Positions 20,419-28,861 of a stretch of DNA of 64,000 nucleotides are shown here, piece by piece. Source of the DNA: Alicyclobacillus pomorum DSM 14955 (GTDB taxonomy: Bacteria; Bacillota; Bacilli; Alicyclobacillales; Alicyclobacillaceae); NCBI RefSeq assembly GCF_000472905.1, contig NZ_AXAR01000002.1, positions 175,603 to 239,602 of the forward strand, written 5' to 3'. The position numbers were made by a program, and so were the translations under genes. Under the pieces are notes generated by a model that was not told where the DNA came from, ran no database searches, and worked only from the letters and a program-made list of their open reading frames with translations. The stretch's first letter is position 1, and each line of letters starts with the position of its first letter.

Positions 20419-22085
20419 GGCTCCGTCCTCCCCTCCAAAAATGCGCGCGTTTCCTGGAGCAGCCTCTCGGGCGCCCCCATCCACTGTGCAACCAGGACGG
20501 CTTCATGTGGCACCTCGCCTTGCTCCAGGCGCTCGATGGTGTATCTCATAGCCCGCTCCAATCGGGAGATCTTGTCGGTCGCGTCTGTGAACGCCTCACG
20601 CACTTCTAACGCCGTCGCCTGCAGCCCACTGACCCGGAACCATGAGACATCCAGTTCACGAAGCGGAGCCGCGAAATGCGTCGCAATGACGCCCACCACC
20701 TGCGGTGTCAGCGCCTTCAAACAGCGCATCAGCCCTATGGTGAGCGCCTCGCCTTCCACCGGATTGGTGGCCTTGCCCGGTTCGTCGAAGCAAAGAAGTG
20801 CCGGTGTCGCCACCTGCAGTTCCTCCCACACATGGGTGAGTCGCACGACTTCCGCGCCAAACGAACTGAGCCCGCTCTTTGCATCCGTTGCCCCACCGCT
20901 GCAAAAGCGGACCATGCGCACCAGCGCCGTCTCAAACTGCCGTGCCGGCACAGGCATCGCGTACTGGGCCAGCATCTGGCATGCGCACAGAGTGGTCATC
21001 GCGACCGTCTTGCCGCCCATGTTCGATCCGCAAATCACACTGACCCCTGCATCGACGGCCCATGTCAGCGGCGTAAAGTCCAACTGGCGCTGCTGCAACG
21101 CGTCCGCCACGCCGACGTGCACTCCGTCCACAAGGCGGATGTGGATGCTGTCTCCCTGATGCGGCACACAACCGGACATGCTCCGCAACATCTGAACTTT
21201 GGCGAGCCGGATGTCGAGATGGCACAATTGGCGAACGGCCTCGTACCAATGTGGAAGTTCCGCACGCACCGCATCGGTCAGTCGTCGCATCACTTGCTGT
21301 GCACAATCTTCCAAGGCGCGCTGCGCGGCCTCCAGCCGTTCGGCAGCGGCGGCCATGGCAGCCGTAGGCAACACCTCGAACACGCTTTCAAACGGCGTGT
21401 CTTTGATCCAGCGAACGCCGTCCGTACGTTTCAGCCGTTCTGCTGTGGTGGCTTCGACAGGGAGCGACAGCGCCAGGACGCCGTCCCGGTTCGGCTTCCT
21501 TCCTACGGCCTCCATCCAGTCTTGATCCCGCCGCCGAACGCGCTCAGCATACGCAGCCGCGGCGTTTGCCACCTCCCGGCCCAATGTCTGGTACGCCTCT
21601 CCACCGATGTGTTCCACAGCAAAGGTGAGCGATGTATCCTCCCCAAAGGCGTCCATGAGCAAAGTCCATAGCGAGAGCGGTAGGCCACCCATCCGCTGCG
21701 CCGCTTCATCATTCGCGCACGCCCGTCCGATGAATGCACACTGCTTCAACAGCAGTGCTTGTTTCGGCTGAATGACAGCGTCTGGGGCAGTCAATGTGGA
21801 CAGCGTGTCTTCGATGTCCGGCACACGGCGCAGTTGCTCGCGCAAACGACGAACGTCCTCTTCTGTCAAAACGTCCGCGTCCCGTTCGAGCTGTTGCAGC
21901 GCGCGAGTCCAAGCTTCCTCCTGTCCCGGTACAAAAGGCTGTACTGAGACTTTCCACCGTTGACCATAGGGCGTCACCGGCTGAAACCGACGCCAGATAT
22001 CCGCCCAAAGGATGACGTCAGCACTCGCTGCGTCCAGGACTGGAATCTCATCGATGTGATTCGGCGCGAGTGTGTGATTCGTCAT
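20415..22085 (-). CDS. kamC: MutS-like ATPase KamC, lysine aminomutase reactivase
   Basis: A 556-residue protein. The C-terminal third is a MutS-type ATPase: Walker A GSNMGGKTVAMTTL, ALLCFDEPGKATNP as Walker B, and VIATHFA. The first ~350 residues are mostly helical core. No mismatch-binding domain is visible, so a repair role is unlikely. Genes like this accompany kamD/kamE in lysine fermenters and are annotated as the KamC ATPase of a reactivase that replaces damaged cobalamin; I rely on recalled annotation. ATG 22085 lies inside the 3' end of kamB (38-base overlap). Confidence 0.8.
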   Translation of the reverse strand: MTNHTLAPNHIDEIPVLDAASADVILWADIWRRFQPVTPYGQRWKVSVQPFVPGQEEAWTRALQQLERDADVLTEEDVRRLREQLRRVPDIEDTLSTLTAPDAVIQPKQALLLKQCAFIGRACANDEAAQRMGGLPLSLWTLLMDAFGEDTSLTFAVEHIGGEAYQTLGREVANAAAAYAERVRRRDQDWMEAVGRKPNRDGVLALSLPVEATTAERLKRTDGVRWIKDTPFESVFEVLPTAAMAAAAERLEAAQRALEDCAQQVMRRLTDAVRAELPHWYEAVRQLCHLDIRLAKVQMLRSMSGCVPHQGDSIHIRLVDGVHVGVADALQQRQLDFTPLTWAVDAGVSVICGSNMGGKTVAMTTLCACQMLAQYAMPVPARQFETALVRMVRFCSGGATDAKSGLSSFGAEVVRLTHVWEELQVATPALLCFDEPGKATNPVEGEALTIGLMRCLKALTPQVVGVIATHFAAPLRELDVSWFRVSGLQATALEVREAFTDATDKISRLERAMRYTIERLEQGEVPHEAVLVAQWMGAPERLLQETRAFLEGRTEP

Positions 22086-23145
22086 GGCTGTCGCCTCCAA
22101 CGTCAAGTGGATGCTGCAATGAGACAACTTCGTCGTCGTGGAGCGGATCGTATACAGGGATATCCCCAACCCATGCCCGCAGAGCGTCCAACAACGGTTG
22201 ACGTGGCAAGTCGTACCCAGTGATGCTGTGCGGGTTACAAGCCACCGCGAGGATGGGCAACGAAGTCCAGACACACAGGCGATGCCCGGCTCTGTACAGC
22301 TTTCGGTACGCTTCGGCGTGAACGAGCACTTGCGCCGGGTGCTGCGCAATGACCGTGAGACTTCGGCTGTGGCCGAGCAATTCCGAGATGACGGAGTCCG
22401 TCACAGCACCTGGGAGGTAGACGGCATCCACGTCCTTCGTCCAATCGGCGTGTGCCGTGATGCCAAACAGTGCGCCGCGTTGGTGCGTACAGTGCGCACG
22501 AGTGCCGGACAACCACCCAATGACCTGTTGTTGGTGAGCGGGCATCAACTTCTCCCTGATGCCCCTGTCCACTTCCGGCAGCAGAAACCGCTGTAGGAAC
22601 GGTTGTGCGTGCTGGAGCACAGTGGATACGGTCTTGCCTGCGACGGCACCGACCGCCAACACCACAGCATCCACCAATTCGGGGGAGGCCGCTGCAATCC
22701 GGTCAAACGCCCCGTCCACCAACCGCAATGTCGCGCCGTAGTCGATCAGGCGAGGCATGGCCAGGTCCACGTGGGCGCGTTGACGAATGCCAGCCAGGAC
22801 CACGTTTCCCCCGCGCGTGACTTTGCACACAACCACAGAGCCCAACGGAGATTCCACGGGCAAAACCTCCAGCCACTCAAGCTCCGCCGTCGACTGCTCC
22901 AACGCCGCCTCCGCGGAGATGACAATGGTGCCCTCCGGCGCATACACGGGCGGCTTTTCGACCCCGAGGATGGTGTCCAAGCGCTCTCCATCCAGGCCAA
23001 TGCTGCACAGGCCCACAGTGACGCCTTGACGGTGCGCCTGCTCCACCAGGCCGTTCAGCGCGGTTGTCTTCCCCGCGTGTTTGGTCGCGCCAATGAACGC
23101 GACTTTGCTCCAGCCGTGTGCGCGGCAGCGCGCCATCAGGTCCAT
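22048..23145 (-). CDS. kamB: KamB, lysine aminomutase reactivase subunit
   Basis: A 365-residue protein with an N-terminal P-loop, FIGATKHAGKTTALNGL, resembling nucleotide-dependent cofactor chaperones, and a C-terminal half without motifs I know. Position between kamA and kamC and the long overlap with kamC match the kamB gene of lysine-fermentation clusters, whose product is annotated as the reactivase partner of KamC. The ATG at 23145 is 7 bases after GGAGG; ATG 23163 precedes that site and is rejected. Mechanism is inferred. Confidence 0.75.
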   Translation of the reverse strand: MDLMARCRAHGWSKVAFIGATKHAGKTTALNGLVEQAHRQGVTVGLCSIGLDGERLDTILGVEKPPVYAPEGTIVISAEAALEQSTAELEWLEVLPVESPLGSVVVCKVTRGGNVVLAGIRQRAHVDLAMPRLIDYGATLRLVDGAFDRIAAASPELVDAVVLAVGAVAGKTVSTVLQHAQPFLQRFLLPEVDRGIREKLMPAHQQQVIGWLSGTRAHCTHQRGALFGITAHADWTKDVDAVYLPGAVTDSVISELLGHSRSLTVIAQHPAQVLVHAEAYRKLYRAGHRLCVWTSLPILAVACNPHSITGYDLPRQPLLDALRAWVGDIPVYDPLHDDEVVSLQHPLDVGGDSHDESHTRAESHR

Positions 23146-23175
23146 GGGTACCCCTCCATCCACATCCGCGCAGTC

Positions 23176-24477
23176 TCAGTGGTGGTTGCGCTCCGCACGC
23201 TTCAACCCTTTGGGTTCCAACGCCAATTGCACGTCGTTCAACAGTCGGGCGACGCCAATGAGGTTCTCGTCGTCCGTCGACTTGTCGTGTGTGCAGGTGG
23301 GCGGGCATCCGGTGTCTTCGTAGATGGGTTCATGGTAGGTCGAGATGACGCCTTCAAAGTTCCGCAGCACCACTTTGCCGTGGCCTTGAGAAATCAAGTA
23401 CTGCGGCCCCACGGGTATCTTGCCACCGCCGCCCGGGCAGTCGACCACGTAGGTCGGAATGGCGTAGCCCGACGTATGGCCGCGCAGCTGTTCCATAATC
23501 TCAATGCCCTTCGCGACCGAGGTGCGGAAGTGTTCAATGCCTTCTGAGAGATCGCACTGATACAGGTAGTACGGACGCACCCGGATCTTCACCAGGTCGT
23601 GCAACAGTTTCTTCATGATATGAACACAGTCGTTCACACCGCGCATCAGCACCGTCTGGTTGCCCACCGGGACCCCCGCGTCCGCCAGTTTCTCACAAGC
23701 GGCTGCAGCTTCCGGCGTGATTTCATCCGGGTGGTTGAAGTGCGTGTTCACCCAGACCGGGTGGTACTTCTTCAAGATTTTGCAGAGATTGTCGGTAATG
23801 CGCTGCGGGAACACCACCGGTGCACGCGTACCGATACGGATAATCTCCACGTGCGGAATGGCGCGCAGCGAACTGATGATGTACTCAAGAATCTTGTCGT
23901 TCACCAAGAGCCCGTCGCCGCCGGACAGGAGCACGTCGCGAACTTCAGGGTGGTTGCGAATGTAGTCGATGGCCGCGTCCAACTGCGGCTTTGGGACCGC
24001 GTGGCCGACTTGCCCGGAGAAGCGCCGACGGGTGCAATGGCGGCAGTACATCGAGCACTGGTTGGTAATGAGGAACAACACCCTATCCGGGTACCGGTGC
24101 GTCAAACCGGGTACCGGCGCGTCACCGTCTTCATCGAGTGGGTCCTCCATATCCCACGGCGTCCGCTGCATTTCGTTGGAGAGCGGAACCGCCTGCAAGC
24201 GAATAGGACAGAACGGATCGTCCGGATCCATCATCATCGCGTAGTAGGGCGTGATACGAAGCGGGATGGACTCGCGCACGTGGGCAACGCCCTTCTCCTC
24301 CTCTGGCGTCAGGTTGATGACTTTGCGCAGGTCGTCGATGGTGTTGATGGTGTGCGTCAGCTGCCACTTCCAGTCGTTCCACTGCTCATCTGTGACGTCT
24401 TTCCACAGCTCAACCTCCCGAAAATGGCGCTGCTTTTTCCCGTAGCGATGCGTGAGTTCGTGTTCTGCAAGACTCAT
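23176..24477 (-). CDS. kamA: Lysine 2,3-aminomutase
   Basis: A 433-residue radical SAM enzyme. Seen: cluster motif CSMYCRHCTRRRFSG, DVLLSGGDGLLVND, IRIGTRAPVVFPQRI, PYYLYQCDLSEGIEHFRT and the PLP-lysine region VDCPGGGGKIP. It converts L-lysine to L-beta-lysine with PLP, a 4Fe-4S cluster and SAM. The ATG at 24477 follows GGGGGAAGGAAT. In other Bacillales a similar gene (yodO) lies alone; here it is in a full degradation operon. Confidence 0.95.
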   Translation of the reverse strand: MSLAEHELTHRYGKKQRHFREVELWKDVTDEQWNDWKWQLTHTINTIDDLRKVINLTPEEEKGVAHVRESIPLRITPYYAMMMDPDDPFCPIRLQAVPLSNEMQRTPWDMEDPLDEDGDAPVPGLTHRYPDRVLFLITNQCSMYCRHCTRRRFSGQVGHAVPKPQLDAAIDYIRNHPEVRDVLLSGGDGLLVNDKILEYIISSLRAIPHVEIIRIGTRAPVVFPQRITDNLCKILKKYHPVWVNTHFNHPDEITPEAAAACEKLADAGVPVGNQTVLMRGVNDCVHIMKKLLHDLVKIRVRPYYLYQCDLSEGIEHFRTSVAKGIEIMEQLRGHTSGYAIPTYVVDCPGGGGKIPVGPQYLISQGHGKVVLRNFEGVISTYHEPIYEDTGCPPTCTHDKSTDDENLIGVARLLNDVQLALEPKGLKRAERNHH

Positions 24478-24611
24478 ATTCCTTCCCCCTTGGTCTGCCT
24501 GGCCCGCTTCCAAGCGGCCAGGACGGTGTTTGCAAAGCGCTGATGTTGCGTGTCCGAACAGGGACTTGGTAGTAAGGTGCGTGACTTGTCAATCCCTTGT
24601 CGGATAACCTC

Positions 24612-25652
24612 TCATACGATGGCAAACTTCTCTTCAAATACGCGCAGCAACTCCGGCGTGTTGCGAACGAGGTTCATGGCAAACTCGGCATGCCCTTTGC
24701 AGTACCCGTTGCCAATGACCATGTTGACGTCCTTGCCGATGCCCTCCGCGCCCAGCGCCGCCGCGGTGAAGCTGGTGGCCATGCTGAAGAAGTAGACGGA
24801 CCCCAGCTCGCGCGCGCAGAGAATGGAGGACATCTCCGTGTTGGACACGTTCACGCAGTTGATGACCACATCGGCCATGTCAGGTCCCAGAACGTCGTGC
24901 ACCGCCGCATATACCTCGGCTGGTTTCGTGGCATCGAGGTTCAGGACGGCGTCGGCCCAGCCGAGCTTTCGGACCCGCTCGCAGGCCGCTTCCCCGTACT
25001 CCACGGCGACAATGTTTCCGGACCCACTGGACAGCCGGGCCTGGCGCAGGACGGTCAACCCGGACTTACCGCCAGCCCCGAAGATCACCACCGAGTTCCC
25101 CGGTTTCACCAGGCGCGCCGTTTGCGCCGGCGCCCCGCACACGTCAAAGACTGCGAGTGCTACTCTGTCCGGCACGTCGTCTGGCATCTTCGCGTAGATC
25201 CCACTTTCGAACAAAATGGCTTTGCCTGTGATTTCGACTTGACCGTTCTTCATGTCGATGTGCTTGATTTCTTCCATTACAAGCGGCGTCAGGGAGAGGG
25301 ACACGAGCGTCGCTATCTTGTCCCCAACCTCGAGATCTCCCCGCCGCCGAATCACAGGCCCCACTTCTGCCACGCGGCCAACGAGCATCCCGCCGGACCC
25401 GGTGACAGGGTTGTGGTGCTTCCCACGGTCTCGTACAATCCGGTGCATGATGGCCGCAACCTGTTGCGGATGGTTGCCAGCTTCCTCGCGGATTTGCGCA
25501 AATGAGGCGGAGTCGATGTTCAGCACCTCGACGTCAATCAATATTTCGTTGTCGTAACAAACCGGCTGGTTATCCAGTTTCCACGCCGCCTGCGGCATGG
25601 CGCCCACTGGGTCCAGGACGCGATGCAATCCATACGGGTGCCCTTTGAGCAC
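24612..25652 (-). CDS. kdd: L-erythro-3,5-diaminohexanoate dehydrogenase
   Basis: A 346-residue Rossmann-fold dehydrogenase, alcohol-dehydrogenase-like but without catalytic zinc motifs. Seen: VTGSGGMLVGRVAEVG and the nucleotide-binding VVIFGAGGKSGLTVLRQAR, then ELGSVYFFSMATSFTAAALG. It oxidatively deaminates 3,5-diaminohexanoate to 5-amino-3-oxohexanoate, the substrate of Kce. GTG start at 25652, 7 bases after AGGAGG. First gene of the operon, directly behind a sigma-54 promoter. Confidence 0.92.
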   Translation of the reverse strand: MLKGHPYGLHRVLDPVGAMPQAAWKLDNQPVCYDNEILIDVEVLNIDSASFAQIREEAGNHPQQVAAIMHRIVRDRGKHHNPVTGSGGMLVGRVAEVGPVIRRRGDLEVGDKIATLVSLSLTPLVMEEIKHIDMKNGQVEITGKAILFESGIYAKMPDDVPDRVALAVFDVCGAPAQTARLVKPGNSVVIFGAGGKSGLTVLRQARLSSGSGNIVAVEYGEAACERVRKLGWADAVLNLDATKPAEVYAAVHDVLGPDMADVVINCVNVSNTEMSSILCARELGSVYFFSMATSFTAAALGAEGIGKDVNMVIGNGYCKGHAEFAMNLVRNTPELLRVFEEKFAIV

Positions 25653-25699
25653 ACCAACACCTCCTGTCGAGACTGCGGTGCTCTGACACCTTATAAACC

Positions 25700-25717
25700 A
25701 TGCAATTTGCGTGCCAA
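25700..25717 (-). promoter_or_regulatory. Sigma-54 promoter of the kdd-kamABCDE operon
   Basis: Leftward: TTGGCACGCAAATTGCAT. This matches the -24/-12 consensus (TGGCACG, four bases, TTGCA) at every fixed position with exact spacing. It lies ~48 bases upstream of kdd and ~40 bases after the stop of a sigma-54 activator gene. Confidence 0.92.
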
Positions 25718-25753
25718 TTCAGAGAATATGCGCGCACAAAAAAACATCCCGGT

Positions 25754-27295
25754 TCACAGACCGAGTTGCTTGATGCGGTATTGAAGGGTTTGTCGGGGCA
25801 TACCGAGATGTTTCGCCGCCGCCTTGACGTTGCCGCCAAGTGCACTGAGCGTACGCTGAAGGACCATTCTTTCAAAAGCAACCTGCAGTCCCCGCCACGG
25901 CACGCCAGGATCCAATCCGCTCCCCAACGACTGCCAGAATTCGTTCATGCCTTCCGTCACCAGAATGTCCGCCCACTCCAAGTACGTAGGATGGGACGAA
26001 CTCGGGTGGTGGCTTCCTGCCGAATTTTCAGCACGTCGTGCGTCGGATTGACCTTGCTGCTTCTGCAGCCAATTCCGCAGATGACCTGGAAGCGCATCGA
26101 CGTCAATCAGCCCGGAATGAATCATGTTCAGAGCGGCCTCTATCGCATTTTCAAGCTCACGGACGTTGCCCGGCCACGGGTACTGCTGAAATAGCTTCCG
26201 CACTGCGGGGGTCACGCCAGTTACGTCCGTTCCAAATTGCTTGTTCCACTTGTCGATAAAGTGTTCGGTCAGAAATCTGATGTCGCCCGTTCTCTCGCGC
26301 AGCGGTGGAATATCAAAACGTACCACGTTGATGCGAAAATACAGGTCCTGCCGCAGTTGTCCCGCCTGGACGGCCGCTTCCGGCGCCACGTTCATCGCGG
26401 CAATCACGCGCACGTTCACCCGCCGAATCCGCGTGTCGCCGACGCGCATCAGCTCTCCTTCCTGGAGAACCCGCAGCAGCTTGGCCTGCAGTTCCATCGG
26501 CATCGATTGGATCTCGTCGAGAAACAACGTGCCTTCGTCCGCCAGTTCAAATAGCCCCGGTCGGTCTTCTGCGCCCGTGAAACTTCCGCGCACCGTGCCG
26601 AACAGAATGCCCTCCAGCAGCGTCCCCGGCAACGCGGCACAATTGAGCGCCATAAACGGTGCCGAGTGACGCGGACTCTCGTGATGGATGGCTTGCACGA
26701 GCAACTCCTTCCCCGTCCCTGTCTCGCCATACACGAGGATGGGGGAAGAAGTTTTCGCGGCCCGTTCCGCACGCTGCTTCAACTGCATCATGCGCGCATC
26801 CTGTGTGAGCACGTGCGAAAATCGGTAGACCGCATTGGACGGCCCTCGGTGTTTCCTCTGCAGCTGCCCTTTCCGCCTATCCCCCACAACCCGCGCCTGC
26901 AATTCCAACACCTGCTCCGTGAGCCGCCGGACTTGGGTGAGGTCCTTCGCCACTTCCAGCGCCCCTACCACCTTGCCGCCAGAGACAATCGGCAGTGTTG
27001 TGTTCACGGTGTGCACTTTGACGCCCAGGTAGTTGGTGTAGATTTGCGGCTGGTCGTGAATGGCACGGCCCGTTTTCAACACTTGTAGCAGGGTACTGGT
27101 TTCGTTTTCAAGTGACGGAAACGCGGCCAGCACGTGTTTGCCGATGACGTCGGATGGCGCCAGACCATCCATCCTCCCGGCAGCCGCATTGTAGAAGATG
27201 GTGACGCCGTCGACGTCGACGGCGTGAATGCCTTCGTCAATGGTGTCGAGGATGTGGATGAGCCAATCCTGCTCTGCATCCCGACGAGAATTCAC
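25754..27295 (-). CDS. Sigma-54-dependent transcriptional activator, PAS-AAA+-Fis type
   Basis: About 513 residues. N-terminal PAS domain (ILDTIDEGIHAVDVDGV, YNAAAGRMDGL), then AAA+ domain with Walker A GETGTGKE, a GSFTGAED loop for sigma-54 contact (GSFTGA in place of GAFTGA), LFLDEIQSMP as Walker B and the R-finger region, then a Fis-type helix-turn-helix at the end (NVKAAAKHLGMPRQTLQYRI). It resembles RocR-type activators of amino-acid catabolism in Bacilli. Being next to a sigma-54 promoter, it very likely activates kdd-kam; the effector is unknown. GTG 27295 lies 7 bases after GGAGGT. Confidence 0.92.
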   Translation of the reverse strand: MNSRRDAEQDWLIHILDTIDEGIHAVDVDGVTIFYNAAAGRMDGLAPSDVIGKHVLAAFPSLENETSTLLQVLKTGRAIHDQPQIYTNYLGVKVHTVNTTLPIVSGGKVVGALEVAKDLTQVRRLTEQVLELQARVVGDRRKGQLQRKHRGPSNAVYRFSHVLTQDARMMQLKQRAERAAKTSSPILVYGETGTGKELLVQAIHHESPRHSAPFMALNCAALPGTLLEGILFGTVRGSFTGAEDRPGLFELADEGTLFLDEIQSMPMELQAKLLRVLQEGELMRVGDTRIRRVNVRVIAAMNVAPEAAVQAGQLRQDLYFRINVVRFDIPPLRERTGDIRFLTEHFIDKWNKQFGTDVTGVTPAVRKLFQQYPWPGNVRELENAIEAALNMIHSGLIDVDALPGHLRNWLQKQQGQSDARRAENSAGSHHPSSSHPTYLEWADILVTEGMNEFWQSLGSGLDPGVPWRGLQVAFERMVLQRTLSALGGNVKAAAKHLGMPRQTLQYRIKQLGL

Positions 27296-27347
27296 GCCTA
27301 GCACCTCCATCTGATGAGGCTGATAGCATGCACAGTTCTCGCCCCTC

Positions 27348-27353
27348 ATTATA
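27348..27353 (-). promoter_or_regulatory. -10 element of the activator gene
   Basis: Leftward TATAAT about 50 bases before the GTG start. No consensus -35; the palindrome at 27373-27388 lies where the -35 would be. Confidence 0.45.
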
Positions 27354-27372
27354 TCTGAGAGCATCGCGTTTG

Positions 27373-27388
27373 TGCTGAATATTCAGCA
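27373..27388. promoter_or_regulatory. 16-base palindrome upstream of the activator gene
   Basis: Seen: TGCTGAATATTCAGCA, perfect palindrome, with a further half-site TTCAGCAC at 27400-27407. It sits ~20 bases upstream of the TATAAT, so a bound protein would affect the activator's promoter. Autoregulation by the neighbouring activator is an inference. Confidence 0.6.
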
Positions 27389-27494
27389 TATGACAATTTT
27401 TCAGCACCTTGGTCTACTCGTCACAGTACACCCATAGGATGATGGGAGTGTAGGGTCATGCACCGACAACACAAAGGAGGGAGAGTAGAAGGGT

Positions 27495-28037
27495 ATGTAT
27501 TCAACGCCGGATATGGGCTTGGCGGCGGCACTAGGTGGATTTATCGCAGGTGCCATCGTCGTATGGCTTCTCTTGTTGATTGCCGTCTACGTCTTCATGG
27601 GCCTTGTGAACTACAAGTTGTTCCGTAAGGCCAACGTGAACCACCCATGGTTGGCTTGGATCCCGATTGGACACCTGTGGCCGCTGTTTGACACGGTGAA
27701 GATTCGACGGATACACATTCTCTGGATGATTGTCCCCCCCATTTTAGCCATGTTGGCGATGGCCGGAAATTCCGGCGTATTGGCTTTCCTAGCAGTCCTT
27801 TTGGACCTTGTACCCGCCGTGCTCGGCATTATCATTGTCATTCGCCTGTACAAAGCGTTCGGTATCAGCCTGTGGTGGTTGCTGTTGTACGTCGGCATTC
27901 TCATTCCGATTCTGGACCTGTTCGCAGGGATTGCAATCCTCGTTCTCCTGTGCTACATGGCGTTCTGCAGCCGTGTTGTGTACAATCCAAACTTCAATGT
28001 GAAAAGGGACAACTCGGGTCCCAACATCCCCTGGTGA
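27495..28037 (+). CDS. Small integral membrane protein, DUF5684-like
   Basis: A 180-residue hydrophobic protein with about five membrane segments. A conserved-looking soluble turn, FRKANVNHPWLAWIPI, follows the first helix, and the end is polar (NPNFNVKRDNSG). The pattern resembles small DUF5684-type membrane proteins, which have no known function. It follows AAAGGAGGGAG. Transcribed away from the kam operon and closed by a terminator. Confidence 0.8.
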   Translation: MYSTPDMGLAAALGGFIAGAIVVWLLLLIAVYVFMGLVNYKLFRKANVNHPWLAWIPIGHLWPLFDTVKIRRIHILWMIVPPILAMLAMAGNSGVLAFLAVLLDLVPAVLGIIIVIRLYKAFGISLWWLLLYVGILIPILDLFAGIAILVLLCYMAFCSRVVYNPNFNVKRDNSGPNIPW

Positions 28038-28076
28038 GTGGAAACAGCAGCTCCCTTACACATGCCTTCTTTGTGA

Positions 28077-28111
28077 AAACAGGACCCCGCTTTTCGCGTG
28101 GGTCCTGTTTT
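28077..28111 (+). terminator. Rho-independent terminator, possibly bidirectional
   Basis: Stem AAAACAGGACCC with GGGTCCTGTTTT, loop of about eleven bases, T-run on the + strand and A-run on the other side, so it can also end leftward transcription of the SASP gene. Confidence 0.85.
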
Positions 28112-28179
28112 CCGTGCATGCTCTTTTGAACGAACGCATGGAACGAAAAGAAGAGACGAAGCTGAACAGCGAGATCTGC

Positions 28180-28341
28180 TTAACCCCCGTCATCGGTGCA
28201 CCCCTCAACCAATTCCTTCGCACGCATCTGGAGCAAGCGCCCGTAGACGCCGCAATCTTTGCTGGACACGTTGCCGAAGTCGCCAGTGTAGGCGGCGTCT
28301 AACCCAAGTTCGCGCGCGATTTCGCAGCGCATCCGCTCCAT
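28180..28341 (-). CDS. Small acid-soluble spore protein, SspF-like
   Basis: About 53 residues if the ATG at 28341 is used. Seen: the alpha/beta-type SASP pattern MRCEIARELGL followed by NVSSKDCGVYGRLLQMRAKEL, which aligns in my memory with Bacillus SspF (EFKYELAKDLG ... ARDAGNMVKRAIE). SASPs coat and protect spore DNA. No strong ribosome-binding site precedes 28341 and the homology seems to begin a few codons earlier (KDPKLAQLMER), so the true start is uncertain. It begins 22 bases after the ywiB stop. Confidence 0.7.
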   Translation of the reverse strand: MERMRCEIARELGLDAAYTGDFGNVSSKDCGVYGRLLQMRAKELVEGCTDDGG

Positions 28342-28363
28342 CAGCTGTGCGAGCTTTGGGTCT

Positions 28364-28858
28364 TTACGCGTGTGTGCGGTCGTCTCCGGTCGCCCCCTCG
28401 CGAAACTGAAGTTGCAGGTGAACCTCTTGGGTGACACCGCCCACATCCATGCGATAGGAGAGAGAGATGCGTCCCCCGCTCGGTTCCACATGGACATCGA
28501 GTTCGTGGGTCTTGGCCTCCACATCCAGCCAAAAACCACCCATGCGCATGGTGGACTGCCGAGTCTGGCCAGGTTCGAAGGTGTGGTTCCAGGTGACGTC
28601 GCCGAATCGGGTCAGCACCAGCTCGCCCGGCTGAAACCGCAGGACGGTTTTCCCCGCGGCTGCTCCGTCACCGGACGCAGGGTCTGCGAAGGTCAGGTAG
28701 TGCGTGTCCCCCTTCTGCCGCCACACCGCGTCCGACACCGCCGCCCGCTCTGTCTCTGCGTCTGTCTCGACTTGTGTGTCCCCTGAAACACTGCGAGATG
28801 TGCGTTCCCACACCAACGTCACGGTATGCGCAAACTCTTCTTCCGCCAGCCAGTACAT
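28364..28858 (-). CDS. ywiB: DUF1934 (YwiB-like) beta-barrel protein
   Basis: A 164-residue protein, mostly beta strands: HTVTLVWERTSRS, KGDTHYLTFADP, TVLRFQPGELVLTRFGDV and GFWLDVEAKTHELDV. The pattern fits DUF1934, a lipocalin-like calycin family of unknown ligand; Bacillus YwiB lies near argS in the same speE/speB neighbourhood. It starts only 3 bases after the speB stop. Confidence 0.8.
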   Translation of the reverse strand: MYWLAEEEFAHTVTLVWERTSRSVSGDTQVETDAETERAAVSDAVWRQKGDTHYLTFADPASGDGAAAGKTVLRFQPGELVLTRFGDVTWNHTFEPGQTRQSTMRMGGFWLDVEAKTHELDVHVEPSGGRISLSYRMDVGGVTQEVHLQLQFREGATGDDRTHA

Positions 28859-28861
28859 CCG

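Noticed and set aside
20415..22085. A true MutS mismatch-repair gene
   Set aside because: Only the ATPase and helical core are present, the mismatch-binding domains are lacking, and the gene is locked in a kam operon.
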